Shown one piece after another: positions 41,696-48,975 of a DNA stretch of 64,000 nucleotides. The DNA lies in contig OY970224.1 of assembly GCA_963714035.1 (NCBI GenBank), forward strand, positions 2,542,001-2,606,000. Direction: 5' to 3'. The notes under the pieces were generated by a model, which ran no database searches, was not told the DNA's origin, and saw nothing but the letters and a program-made list of their open reading frames with translations. Position numbers and translations under genes: made by a program. This stretch comes from DATFVB01 sp963714035 (GTDB lineage: Bacteria; Acidobacteriota; Thermoanaerobaculia; UBA5066; DATFVB01). Position 1 is the first letter of the stretch, and each line of letters opens with the position of its first letter.

Positions 41696-42526
41696 CTAGG
41701 GTGCGAACCCGATCGACTTCTTGATGGACGCCGCGCGCACGAGCGACACGTCGTAGCTGATCGTCCCGTCGAGCTCGAGCGCCGCCCAGCACGTAATCGC
41801 CTTCCCGTCCTTGCGAGCCGGCGTGAACGTCCAGCGGCCGATCGCGCGCGAGAGATAAGGCAGCAGCGCCGCGTCCTTCACGTCGACCGGAGCGATCCTC
41901 TCCGCGTGCCCCGTCGCGCCGATCTCGACCCAGAGCTTCACGGCGAGCGGGCCCTTGTAGCGGTCCGCGTACCACTTCGTCCGCTTGGGGAGAGCAGGCT
42001 GATCCAACACGTCGGCGGATTCCGCCCCTTTCAGGTCCGCGAGAGCCGGCGCGGTCGTCAGCCACGATTCGTCCCAGCGCTCCGCCCGGGCCGCCGGAAC
42101 GGGGTCGGTAGGAGCTACGGGGACGAGGTTCGCCCGGGTGATCTGCGGGCGGGAATACTCGAATTTGAGATCGAGCTCGATCGTCGCCCACCCGGCGACG
42201 GGCACGCCCCCCTTTTTCGGAGGGAGGAATTCCCACTTCTGGAACGACTGGCGCTCCTGCGGCTCGAGCGACGGAATCGGGTCATGGACGAGGAGGACTT
42301 CTTCGATCGCCCCCGTCGCGTTGACCCGCACGGCGGCAAACGCCGGGATCGTGACTTCGATGCCGGACGGGAAGTCGCGCGTCACGATGCCCCCGGGCGT
42401 GTCGGCGCCGCAGGCGAGAGGATTCGCCTCCGGCATCGGCAGGAGGGTGATCGGAGCCTCCGGCGCGTCGGCCGCGAGCAGAGGAACAGCGATCGCGAGA
42501 CAGAGGACCGCCGGAATGCGTTTCAT
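41696..42526 (-). CDS. Exported protein with two TonB-C-like domains
   Basis: 276 residues from ATG 42526 with signal peptide (MKRIPAVLCLAIAVPLLAADA). Two similar beta-alpha units are visible: IPAFAAVRVNATGAIEEVLL ... SFQKWEFLPPKKGGVPVAGW and PLAVKLWVEIGATGHAERIA ... IGRWTFTPARKDGKAITCWA. The V.(V/I).ATG.(A/I)E ... W(E/T)F.P.(K/R)(K/D)G pattern is that of the TonB C-terminal fold. There is no N-terminal anchor besides the signal peptide, so it is a periplasmic protein rather than a TonB energiser. The upstream frame continues to 42616 but the signal peptide fixes the start. Confidence 0.7.
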   Translation of the reverse strand: MKRIPAVLCLAIAVPLLAADAPEAPITLLPMPEANPLACGADTPGGIVTRDFPSGIEVTIPAFAAVRVNATGAIEEVLLVHDPIPSLEPQERQSFQKWEFLPPKKGGVPVAGWATIELDLKFEYSRPQITRANLVPVAPTDPVPAARAERWDESWLTTAPALADLKGAESADVLDQPALPKRTKWYADRYKGPLAVKLWVEIGATGHAERIAPVDVKDAALLPYLSRAIGRWTFTPARKDGKAITCWAALELDGTISYDVSLVRAASIKKSIGFAP

Positions 42527-42700
42527 CTGGGCGGGAATGGTAGCCGATTTTCGATTCGGCGGCGCCAGAGGAAAGAGGGTTGCGGAAAATTCGCCCCCGA
42601 AAGGAATCCCGCGCATTCTGAGCCGCTTTCGCCTGTCCCTCGCGCCGGCATCCCCGGTTTTTCGGGCCTATAATCGCGAACCGAAAGGGGGAATTCAGGC

Positions 42701-43780
42701 ATGGTCCTTGCGGCCTCCGGATCCGACGTGCCGACGCCGGTCGAAAGTCCGTGGATCAAGAGTCGAGGATTCGACCTCGGATTCCTCACGCTTTCCGCCG
42801 TGCTGGTCTTCCTGCCGTATGTGAGCTACGGCTTCCTGCAGCGGCTCGGGATATCGGTGGCGACGGCTTCCCTGATCGTCGGCCTTTCGGTGACCGTCCT
42901 GATCGGCGGGCCCCACATGTATTCGACGTACCTCCGCACGGCCCTCGAGCCCGGTTTCCGCCGGCGATTCGGCTGGCTCGCGTACCTCCCGCTCCTGCTG
43001 ATTCCGGCGCTCGTGATCCTGGGTTCGATGTACGCCTTCCCGATTCTCCTCACCGCCTTCTTCTTCTGGGCCTCGGTGCACGTCACCCATCAGGCCCAGT
43101 TCATCTCGGAGGCCTATCGGCGGAAGTACCAGGAGGTCTCGGCGGTCGACCGTCTCCTCGACGCGGCCGTGATCCTGGGCGCGCTCTACACGATGGCGAT
43201 GTTCAAGTTCGTCCGCGGCGAGTTCGTCATCGGCTCGCAGCCGCTGCTCTTCCCGAAGATCCTGCGCTTCGAGCGGCTGCCGTACGTTTTCGCGGCGGGC
43301 TTCGCGGCCCTCTTCCTCTTCTACGCCGTCCGGACGGCGGGGGAGATCCGCCGCGGCGTCGCCGGATGGCCCCGGCTCCTCTTCATGGCGCTCACGATCG
43401 GGATGGCGTTCATCGTGCCGATCTTTCACAACCTCGACGTCTCGTTCCAGGGCTTCAACACGTGGCATTCGTTCCAGTACCTCGCTCTCACCTGGTTCAT
43501 CCTCGACGGAAAGGCGCAGCGGGGCGAGATCGGATCGGGATTCGTGCGGAACATTTCCGGGCGCGCGAAGACCGCGCGGTACTACGGCGCGATGATCGGG
43601 TTCACGCTCGCCTCCGGGCTCGTCTATCTCTTCCTCTGGCGGGGGCTCGGCTTCCCGCAGGATCAGTGCTACTACGTCGTCGTGCTTTCCTTCCTCCTGA
43701 TCCATTACTTCTACGACCACATCCTCTTCTCGGAGTTCGCGATCGGACCGGCGCGCGCGCCGCGTCCCGCGACGACGTAG
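42701..43780 (+). CDS. Polytopic membrane protein with conserved His residues
   Basis: 359 residues, about nine hydrophobic segments (GFLTLSAVLVFLPYVSYGFL, ATASLIVGLSVTVLIGG, PLLLIPALVILGSMYAFPIL and so on). Histidines are placed in or near membrane ends: IGGPHMYSTYLR, WASVHVTHQAQF, FHNLDVSFQGFNTWHSFQY and LLIHYFYDHILF. Such His pairs suggest metal or haem binding, but no named family is recognised. ATG 42701 is preceded by GAAAGGGGGAATTCAGGC, a usable ribosome binding site. Divergent from the TonB-C-like gene; a repeat with inverted arms follows its stop. Confidence 0.75.
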   Translation: MVLAASGSDVPTPVESPWIKSRGFDLGFLTLSAVLVFLPYVSYGFLQRLGISVATASLIVGLSVTVLIGGPHMYSTYLRTALEPGFRRRFGWLAYLPLLLIPALVILGSMYAFPILLTAFFFWASVHVTHQAQFISEAYRRKYQEVSAVDRLLDAAVILGALYTMAMFKFVRGEFVIGSQPLLFPKILRFERLPYVFAAGFAALFLFYAVRTAGEIRRGVAGWPRLLFMALTIGMAFIVPIFHNLDVSFQGFNTWHSFQYLALTWFILDGKAQRGEIGSGFVRNISGRAKTARYYGAMIGFTLASGLVYLFLWRGLGFPQDQCYYVVVLSFLLIHYFYDHILFSEFAIGPARAPRPATT

Positions 43781-43800
43781 ACGGCGGCTGACGCCGTCTC

Positions 43801-43919
43801 AGTCGCGAGTTTCGAGTTCACGAGTTGAGAGTCGAGAGGGAGGAAGCCCGCGGCGGGCTCCTAACTCCCCAGGTCGTAACCCGTAACCCGCAACTCGCAA
43901 CCCTCAACTCGTAACCCCG
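43801..43919. repeat. Inverted array of about 10-bp words
   Basis: Left arm GTCGCGAGTTTCGAGTTCAC and GAGTTGAGAGTCGAG; right arm GTAACCCGTAACCCGCAACT, CGCAACCCTCAACTCGTAAC. The words (CGAGTTGAG against CTCAACTCG) are complementary across a CCGCGGCGGG centre, giving a long imperfect hairpin. The same kind of word occurs at 41625-41680, 51765-51790 and 54010. Confidence 0.75.
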
Positions 43920-43951
43920 GGCGCGCTGCGCCCGGCATAGAATCCCCGGCC

Positions 43952-45220
43952 ATGGAAATTCATCCTTTTCGCGCCCTGCGCTACGCCCCGAAAACCATCG
44001 AGGAACGCGGTCTCGACAACCTCGTCGCTCCTCCGTACGACCGCGTCACACCGAAGATCCGCGAGGAGCTCTACGCGCGCGCGCCCGAGAACATCGTCCG
44101 GTTCGACGCCCGCAAGGAAGAGGGCGGAGACGTCTATGCGGAGGCGAACGGGCAGCTGAAGGAGTGGCTCGAGACGGGCGCGATGTACCACGAGAGGTCC
44201 GCGGCCGTCTGGATCCACCAGGTCGTCTTTCCGGGGCGCGACGGCACGATGAAGGCCCGCCGCTCGCTCGTGGCGCTCGTCCGGCTCGAGCCGTACGAAG
44301 GAGGATCGATCCGCCCCCACGAGCGCACGCTCGCCAAGGCGAAAGAGGACCGCTTGAACCTCCTTCTCGCCTCGCACGCCGATTTCGGGATGGTGTTCCT
44401 GCTCTCCCGCGCGCCGCTCGATCCCGCGCTCCAGACGCGGCGCGCGCCCGACCTCTCCTGCCACGATCTCGCCGGGAACCGTCACGACGTCTGGCGCATC
44501 GAGGACACGTCCGAGCACGTGCGTTTCGAGCGGCTGCTCTCGACGGCAGGATCGCTCATCGCCGACGGGCATCACCGCTACGAGACGGCGCTCAAATTCT
44601 CGAAGATACCGGAAGCGGAGAAGCTGCCGACGGCGGCGTTCAAGCTCTGCGCAATCGTCGACGTGGCGTCCCCGGGGCTCGAGGCGTTCGCGATTCCGCG
44701 CGCGGTTTCGGGTCTCCCCGGTTTTTCCGGCGACGCGACGTTCCGGAAAGCGGAAGCGTTCTTCGAAACGATGGCCTGCGGCAGCCCGGAGGAGGGCAGG
44801 GCCCTTCTCGAGGGGGTCCCGCGCGGCCGCTCCGGCTTCCTCGTCGTCACGAAGGACTCGACACGGCTCCTGACGCTCCGGGAAGGGGCGCCCGTCGCGT
44901 GGCCGGACGAGAAGAGCGCCGCCTGGCGCCGGCTCGACGTTTCGACGCTCGAGATCGCGTTCCTCCGCGGCGTGCTCGGGATCGAGCCCGGGCAGATCGA
45001 GCGCGGGGAGCACGTCTCGTTCCCCAAGGACGAAGACGCCGCGGTCGAGCTCGTGCGTTCGGGCGCAGCGCAGATGGCGATCCTGCTCCGCCCCACGCCG
45101 ATCGACGCGGTGCAGGAGGTCGTCGCCCAGGGAGAGGTGTTGCCGCAGAAATCCACGCTCTTTGAACCAAAGATGATCTCGGGATTGTTCGGTGTTTCTT
45201 TAGAAGATCCGATAACTTAG
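43952..45220 (+). CDS. DUF1015 family protein
   Basis: 422 residues from ATG 43952. The start MEIHPFRALRYAPKTIEERG and LDNLVAPPYDRVTPKIREEL are the signature N-terminus of DUF1015. Further blocks: QWLETG-like LKEWLETGAMY, GSIRPHERTLAKAKEDRLNL, LIADGHHRYETALKF with the conserved GHHRYETA and a C-terminal VSFPKDEDAAVELVRSGAAQ, PQKSTLFEPKMISGL. It is a cytoplasmic protein of unknown biochemical activity, widespread in bacteria and archaea and often near serine-biosynthesis genes, which are not seen here. No SD. Repeat P follows directly. Confidence 0.9.
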   Translation: MEIHPFRALRYAPKTIEERGLDNLVAPPYDRVTPKIREELYARAPENIVRFDARKEEGGDVYAEANGQLKEWLETGAMYHERSAAVWIHQVVFPGRDGTMKARRSLVALVRLEPYEGGSIRPHERTLAKAKEDRLNLLLASHADFGMVFLLSRAPLDPALQTRRAPDLSCHDLAGNRHDVWRIEDTSEHVRFERLLSTAGSLIADGHHRYETALKFSKIPEAEKLPTAAFKLCAIVDVASPGLEAFAIPRAVSGLPGFSGDATFRKAEAFFETMACGSPEEGRALLEGVPRGRSGFLVVTKDSTRLLTLREGAPVAWPDEKSAAWRRLDVSTLEIAFLRGVLGIEPGQIERGEHVSFPKDEDAAVELVRSGAAQMAILLRPTPIDAVQEVVAQGEVLPQKSTLFEPKMISGLFGVSLEDPIT

Positions 45221-45228
45221 CGGGCGCG

Positions 45229-45358
45229 GACCATACGCACCGTTATACGAACGCGCCGGACCGGGCGGCGGGATCAACGTACGCCCCGGTGCGCCTCACC
45301 CGCCGCCCCGCCCCGGCGCGTCCGTCTTCCAGCACGTCTGGCCGCGCCTCGTCGTTAG
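45229..45358. repeat. Repeat family P, copy 3' of the DUF1015 gene
   Basis: Shares CATACGCACCGTTATACGAA, GGATCAACGTACGCCCCGGT, GCGCCTCACCCGCCGCC and GTCTTCCAGCACGTCTGGCC with the copy after polA. Its own GC arms (CCGGACCGGGCGGCGGGATC against GCCGCCCCGCCCCGG) also pair. Confidence 0.8.
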
Positions 45359-45392
45359 TTTCAGTCGAGTGGCGGCCTTCGCTTTCGTGTTC

Positions 45393-45469
45393 GTCATTGC
45401 GAGGAGCGCAGCGACGAAGCAATCCCCAGAACTTGCGTTTGGAGATTGCTTCGCTCTGCTCGCAATGAC
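45393..45469. repeat. GTCATTGCGAG palindrome, first copy
   Basis: GTCATTGCGAGGAGCGCAGC at the left and CTCTGCTCGCAATGAC at the right, with GAAGCAATCCCCAG facing GGAGATTGCTTC. The outer and inner arms make a near-perfect 77-bp hairpin. Similar palindromes are widespread in bacterial genomes. Confidence 0.9.
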
Positions 45470-45507
45470 GGAGGGAAGGCGCGAGGACACGGATTTGAGC
45501 CTTCGTC

Positions 45508-45618
45508 GTCATCCTGAGGAGCAAAGCGACGAAGGATCTGCCCACGTGGGCCCCGGAGCAGATCCTTCCCGCCTTCGCCAAGGCTTCGGCGCGGCAGGCT
45601 GCTGGCGCTCAGGATGAC
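45508..45618. repeat. GTCATCCTGAG palindrome with one-sided insert
   Basis: Outer arms GTCATCCTGAGGAGCAAAGC and GCGCTCAGGATGAC, inner arms AAGGATCTGCCC and GGAGCAGATCCTT. Here CCGCCTTCGCCAAGGCTTCG is present only in the right arm, whereas the 41457 copy has it in both. Confidence 0.88.
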
Positions 45619-45679
45619 AGTACAGGGCGCGGGGATGACAGAAGCGGCCCCCGTTTCGAATCGTGTGTACCGCACTGTC

Positions 45680-45765
45680 GTCATTGCGAGCGAAGCGAAA
45701 CAATCCCCAGACTCAACAGACCCCGACTTGGAGATTGCTTCGTCGCTTCGCTCCTCGCAATGGCA
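45680..45765. repeat. GTCATTGCGAG palindrome, second copy
   Basis: GTCATTGCGAGCGAAGCGAA at the left and TCGCTCCTCGCAATGGC at the right, with CAATCCCCAG facing GGAGATTG. Slightly decayed at the right end. Confidence 0.88.
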
Positions 45766-45846
45766 GAAGCGGCCCCGTTTTAAATTTCGTGTATTGTGAG
45801 AATTCGGATCTGTTTCGAGTTTAGAGCTTCGGATTTCGGATTTGAA

Positions 45847-46509
45847 TTACATCCTTATCCCGAAGGCCAGTCCCTCGACCGTCGGCACGAACGTGGTGAA
45901 GAACTCTCCTCCTCCCGCCAGCTCCCGGTTGAACAGGTCGAGCGCCTCGACGCTCTCCCGGCTCCATCCTTCCTGCGGGCCGAACGCGGCGCGAAAGACG
46001 TTGTCGGCGAGCAGCACGCCGCCGCGGCGGAGGTTCGCGACGGACCAGCGGTAATAGTCGGGATAGCCGCCCTTGTCGGCGTCGACGAAGACGAGGTCGT
46101 AGGGTCCGTGTTTCTCGATTTCGGGGAGCTTTTCGACCGCGCGGCCGACGTGGATGCGCACCCGGTCGGCGAGCCCGGCGCGCCGGAACGACTCCGCCGC
46201 GACGTCGGCGTGCTTCGGCTCGTACTCGAACGTGTCGAGCGTCCCGCCCGCCGGCAGCGCGCGGGCCAGACAAACGCCGGAGTAGCCTCCCAATGTCCCG
46301 ATCTCGACGATCTTCCTCGCGCCGCAGGCACGCGCGATCGCCTCGAGGTGCCTCCCGTCGAGGCGCGCGACCTGGATTTCGGGAAGGCCCGCGGCCCGGG
46401 AACGCTCCCGGATCTCCGCGAGGACCGCGTCCTCCGGGCCCAGGACCGACTCGAGGTAGCCGCCGACGGCGGGATCGCTCTGTCCGATGCCGCCCGGATC
46501 GTTGCCCAT
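45847..46509 (-). CDS. Class I SAM-dependent O-methyltransferase
   Basis: 220 residues from ATG 46509. It belongs to the caffeoyl-CoA/catechol-type O-methyltransferase group: KIVEIGTLGGYSGVCLARAL is the SAM-binding loop (motif I), DTFEYEPKHADVA supplies the acidic ribose ligand, and YDLVFVDADKGGYPDYYRWS carries the metal-binding Asp with the DNVFRAA second site. Mg-dependent methylation of a small hydroxylated molecule is expected; the substrate is unknown. Its ATG overlaps the rph stop (TGATG), so it is the last gene of the amidase-GerMN-murI-rph operon; GGAGGAGC lies a few bases before the start. Confidence 0.93.
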   Translation of the reverse strand: MGNDPGGIGQSDPAVGGYLESVLGPEDAVLAEIRERSRAAGLPEIQVARLDGRHLEAIARACGARKIVEIGTLGGYSGVCLARALPAGGTLDTFEYEPKHADVAAESFRRAGLADRVRIHVGRAVEKLPEIEKHGPYDLVFVDADKGGYPDYYRWSVANLRRGGVLLADNVFRAAFGPQEGWSRESVEALDLFNRELAGGGEFFTTFVPTVEGLAFGIRM

Positions 46510-47321
46510 CAGGAGCTCCTCCGAAACGCTTCTTCCGAAAGATGCAGGCCGGCGATCGCCGGCTCGATGGCCGCGCGCTGGATCGCGAAGAGCGAGGCGA
46601 GGCCGACGTTTCCGAGCTCGAGGAACTCGTCGAGGTCCTTTCGCGTGAACGGCTCCCTTTCCGCCGTCCCTTGGATCTCGACGAACCGGCCCGACGCGGT
46701 GCCGACGAGGTTGCAGTCGACCTCCGCGGCGGAGTCCTCCTCGTAGCGCAGGTCGAGGAGCGCCGTCTTCTCGTGCCGGCCGACGGAAACGGCCGCGACC
46801 AGCTCCCGGACCGGCCAGTGCCGCAGGAAGTGCTGGTCGGCGACCTTCGCGAACGCGTGCGCGAGCGCGACGCACGCGCCCGTGATCGACGCGCAGCGCG
46901 TGCCGCCGTCGGCCTGGAGCACGTCGCAGTCGAGCGTGAACGTCCGCTCGCCGAACGCCGTGAGGTCGACGATGCTCCGGAGCGCGCGCCCGATGAGCCG
47001 CTGGATCTCCATCGTGCGCCCGCCCTGCTTTCCCTTCGCGGCTTCGCGGGCCGAGCGCGTGTGGGTGGCGCGCGGCAGCATTCCGTATTCCGCGGTGACC
47101 CAGCCGGTCCCCGAGCCCTTCAGGAACGGCGGGACCTTGTCCTCGACCGACACGGTGCACAGGACGCGCGTCTCCCCCTGGTGGATGAGGGCCGAGCCCT
47201 CCGCCCAGCGGGATGGGCCGGTTTCGATCGTGACGGGACGGAGCTCGTTCGCGGCGCGTCCGTCGCCGCGGCCCTCGCGGGGCGGCGCGTCGGCCTTCTC
47301 CTCACGGCGATGCTTCTTCAC
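46509..47321 (-). CDS. rph: RNase PH
   Basis: 270 residues from GTG 47321; GTGA overlap with the murI stop. Phosphorolytic 3' exonuclease that trims tRNA ends. After a basic, Arg-rich N-terminus of about 20 residues come NELRPVTIETGPSRWAEGSA, LIHQGETRVLCTVSVEDKVP, GWVTAEYGMLPRATHTRSAR, GRTMEIQRLIGRALRSIVDL, CDVLQADGGTRCASITGA and VDCNLVGTASGRFVEIQGTA, which contain the Arg residues for phosphate binding and the catalytic Asp. The extra N-terminal stretch (KKHRREEKADAPP) is longer than usual, and an internal start is possible. Confidence 0.94.
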   Translation of the reverse strand: MKKHRREEKADAPPREGRGDGRAANELRPVTIETGPSRWAEGSALIHQGETRVLCTVSVEDKVPPFLKGSGTGWVTAEYGMLPRATHTRSAREAAKGKQGGRTMEIQRLIGRALRSIVDLTAFGERTFTLDCDVLQADGGTRCASITGACVALAHAFAKVADQHFLRHWPVRELVAAVSVGRHEKTALLDLRYEEDSAAEVDCNLVGTASGRFVEIQGTAEREPFTRKDLDEFLELGNVGLASLFAIQRAAIEPAIAGLHLSEEAFRRSS

Positions 47322-48112
47322 ACGTTTCCCGTGATCTCGACGTGCTCGAGCCGGTCGATCGGCCGGCCGAGGAATCTCTCGGCCACACCCCGAAAACGCT
47401 CCGCCGCATCGGTCACGCAGACATGGTATTCCGAATCCTCCTCGTTCCGCCGGGCCGGTGTGAGGAGCGGCCGGACGGCTTCGCAGACCGCGTCGGCCGA
47501 GTCGACGAGCGCCGCGTCGGGCAACGTCGCCGCGATCGTTTCCTTGAGCAGCGGGTAGTGCGTGCATCCGAGGACGAGCGCGTCGATTCTTCCCCGGAGG
47601 GGCGCGAGGTAGATTTCCGCCGTTTCGCGCGCGACCGCGTTGTCGGTCCAGCCCTCTTCGGCGAGCGGGACGAATAGAGGGCAGGCACGAGCGATGACTT
47701 CCCGGTCGGCCGCGCGGCGGGCGATCGCGCGGACGTACGCGCCCGAGGCGATCGTCGCTTCCGTCCCGATGACGCCGATGCGCCGGTGACCGGTCGCGAC
47801 CGCCGCTTCCGCCCCCGGCTCGATCACGCCGACGACGGGGACCGGCGAGATCGCCTCGATCGAGTCGAGCGCCAGCGCCGAGGCGGTGTTGCAGGCGACG
47901 ACGAGGAGCTTGACGTCCCGGGCGAGGAGGAACCTCACGTTGGCGAGCGAATAGCGCTCGACCGTTTCGGGCGATTTCGTTCCGTAGGGGAGCCGGGCGG
48001 TGTCCCCGAGGAACAGGAACGACTCCCGCGGGAACTCTTCGCGGAGACGCCGCACGACGCTGAGGCCTCCCACGCCGGAATCGAAGACGCCGATGGGCCG
48101 CGGATCGCTCAT
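47318..48112 (-). CDS. murI: Glutamate racemase
   Basis: 264 residues from ATG 48112. It makes D-glutamate for peptidoglycan. Both catalytic Cys are present: LVVACNTASALALDSIE (about residue 72) and LVLGCTHYPLLKE (about residue 183); the N-terminal IGVFDSGVGGLSVVRRLREE and FLGDTARLPYGTKS are typical. ATGA overlap with the GerMN gene upstream and GTGA overlap with rph downstream. The murI-rph-adjacent arrangement next to a GerMN protein is found in several phyla. Confidence 0.96.
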   Translation of the reverse strand: MSDPRPIGVFDSGVGGLSVVRRLREEFPRESFLFLGDTARLPYGTKSPETVERYSLANVRFLLARDVKLLVVACNTASALALDSIEAISPVPVVGVIEPGAEAAVATGHRRIGVIGTEATIASGAYVRAIARRAADREVIARACPLFVPLAEEGWTDNAVARETAEIYLAPLRGRIDALVLGCTHYPLLKETIAATLPDAALVDSADAVCEAVRPLLTPARRNEEDSEYHVCVTDAAERFRGVAERFLGRPIDRLEHVEITGNV

Positions 48113-48879
48113 CGCGGCTTTCCCGGCGGAGGGGGCCGCGGCGCCGAGGTGGCCGCGGGTGGAGGCGCGGTGGTCGTCGCGGGTGGAGGCCCGGTGGTCG
48201 CCGGGGACGGAGGCGCGGTGCCGGTCGCCGGCGCGTCGGCTGCGGGAGTTTCGACGGCCCCGCCCAGAACGTCCTTCATCGCGGGAATCGGCCGGGAGAG
48301 GTCCACGTGGCCGGCGAGCGTTTCGACGGCGCTCCCGTTGACGAGGATCTGCACCCGGTCGGTCCGCGCGATGTTCTGCAGCATGGCGTTGACGACCGCG
48401 CCGACGCAGGCGAGCTCTTCGCCCGATCCGGCCGCGCGCGCCCACGCGGGGTCGACGTTCACGTCGACGACGACGCGTCCGTCGCCGGGCACGAAGGCGT
48501 TTCGAAGCGTCATCCCCGACGGCAGCGCCGACAGGAGGAGAGGGTCCTTCGGCCCCGCGATCTCTTCCCGCATGATCGCCCGCGCGAATCCGACGGCGTC
48601 CGTTGGCTTGTCGACGTCGCGTTCTTCGGGGCGCAGGGTCCCGTCGTCCCGGGCGACGAAGAAGAGAGTCACGCGGGTCTTCTCCGCGGGCGGCGGCGGA
48701 AGGGGAGCGGGCGCGAGACGGAGCGGCGCGGCGGATCGGGACCGCACCACCTGTCCCAGGCCCTGCCGCCGCCGGCTCTCGGCGCGCTCGCGCGCGAAAA
48801 CGAAGAGCAGCACGACCGCCGCGGCGGAGAGAATCAGCAGCGCCCAGGCTCCCTTCTTACCCACGGATGCTTCCTTCAC
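48109..48879 (-). CDS. Membrane-anchored GerMN-domain protein
   Basis: 256 residues from GTG 48879 (GTG 48864 is a second possibility). An N-terminal membrane helix (GAWALLILSAAAVVLLFVFA) is followed by an Arg/Pro linker and a GerMN domain at about residues 65-200: RVTLFFVARDDGTLRPEERD, IAGPKDPLLLSALPSGMTLR, VVVDVNVDPAWA, VGAVVNAMLQ and RVQILVNGSAVETLAGHVDL. A Pro/Thr/Ala-rich tail of 50 residues ends the protein. GerMN domains probably bind cell-wall material. Between an amidase and murI, it is likely part of a cell-wall operon; no sporulation genes accompany it. Confidence 0.88.
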   Translation of the reverse strand: MKEASVGKKGAWALLILSAAAVVLLFVFARERAESRRRQGLGQVVRSRSAAPLRLAPAPLPPPPAEKTRVTLFFVARDDGTLRPEERDVDKPTDAVGFARAIMREEIAGPKDPLLLSALPSGMTLRNAFVPGDGRVVVDVNVDPAWARAAGSGEELACVGAVVNAMLQNIARTDRVQILVNGSAVETLAGHVDLSRPIPAMKDVLGGAVETPAADAPATGTAPPSPATTGPPPATTTAPPPAATSAPRPPPPGKPR

Positions 48880-48962
48880 CTCTCCCGGCGGGAGACCGCG
48901 TCGCGCCGCAGCCTCCGGCGAAGGCGGAGGTCGACGAGCGAAGCGAGGCGGGTGAGGGAGCC
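48877..48962. repeat. CTCTCCCGGCGGGAGA...GGGTGAGGGAG repeat
   Basis: Between the amidase and GerMN genes: CACCTCTCCCGGCGGGAGAC, then GCCTCCGGCGAAGGCGGAGG and GCGGGTGAGGGAGCC. The copy at 50551-50593 (CCTCTCCCGGCGGGAGAGGC ... CCGGGTGAGGGAG) is shorter, and related words occur at 53941 and 54064. It makes a hairpin across the operon but does not resemble a terminator because there is no T run. Confidence 0.7.
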
Positions 48963-48975
48963 ATCAGCGGGTTTC

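Larger units (their letters stand above)
45221..45846. other. Gene-free repeat island 3' of the DUF1015 gene
   Basis: About 620 bp without a gene. From left to right: repeat P (45229-45358), a GTCATTGCGAG palindrome (45393-45469), a GTCATCCTGAG palindrome (45508-45618) and a second GTCATTGCGAG palindrome (45680-45765). The remaining sequence, including the AT-richer TTTCGAGTTTAGAGCTTCGG at 45813, shows nothing I recognise. Confidence 0.8.

Noticed and set aside
48877..48962. Terminator between the amidase and GerMN genes
   Set aside because: A hairpin but no T run; the downstream genes are coupled, so the operon probably continues.
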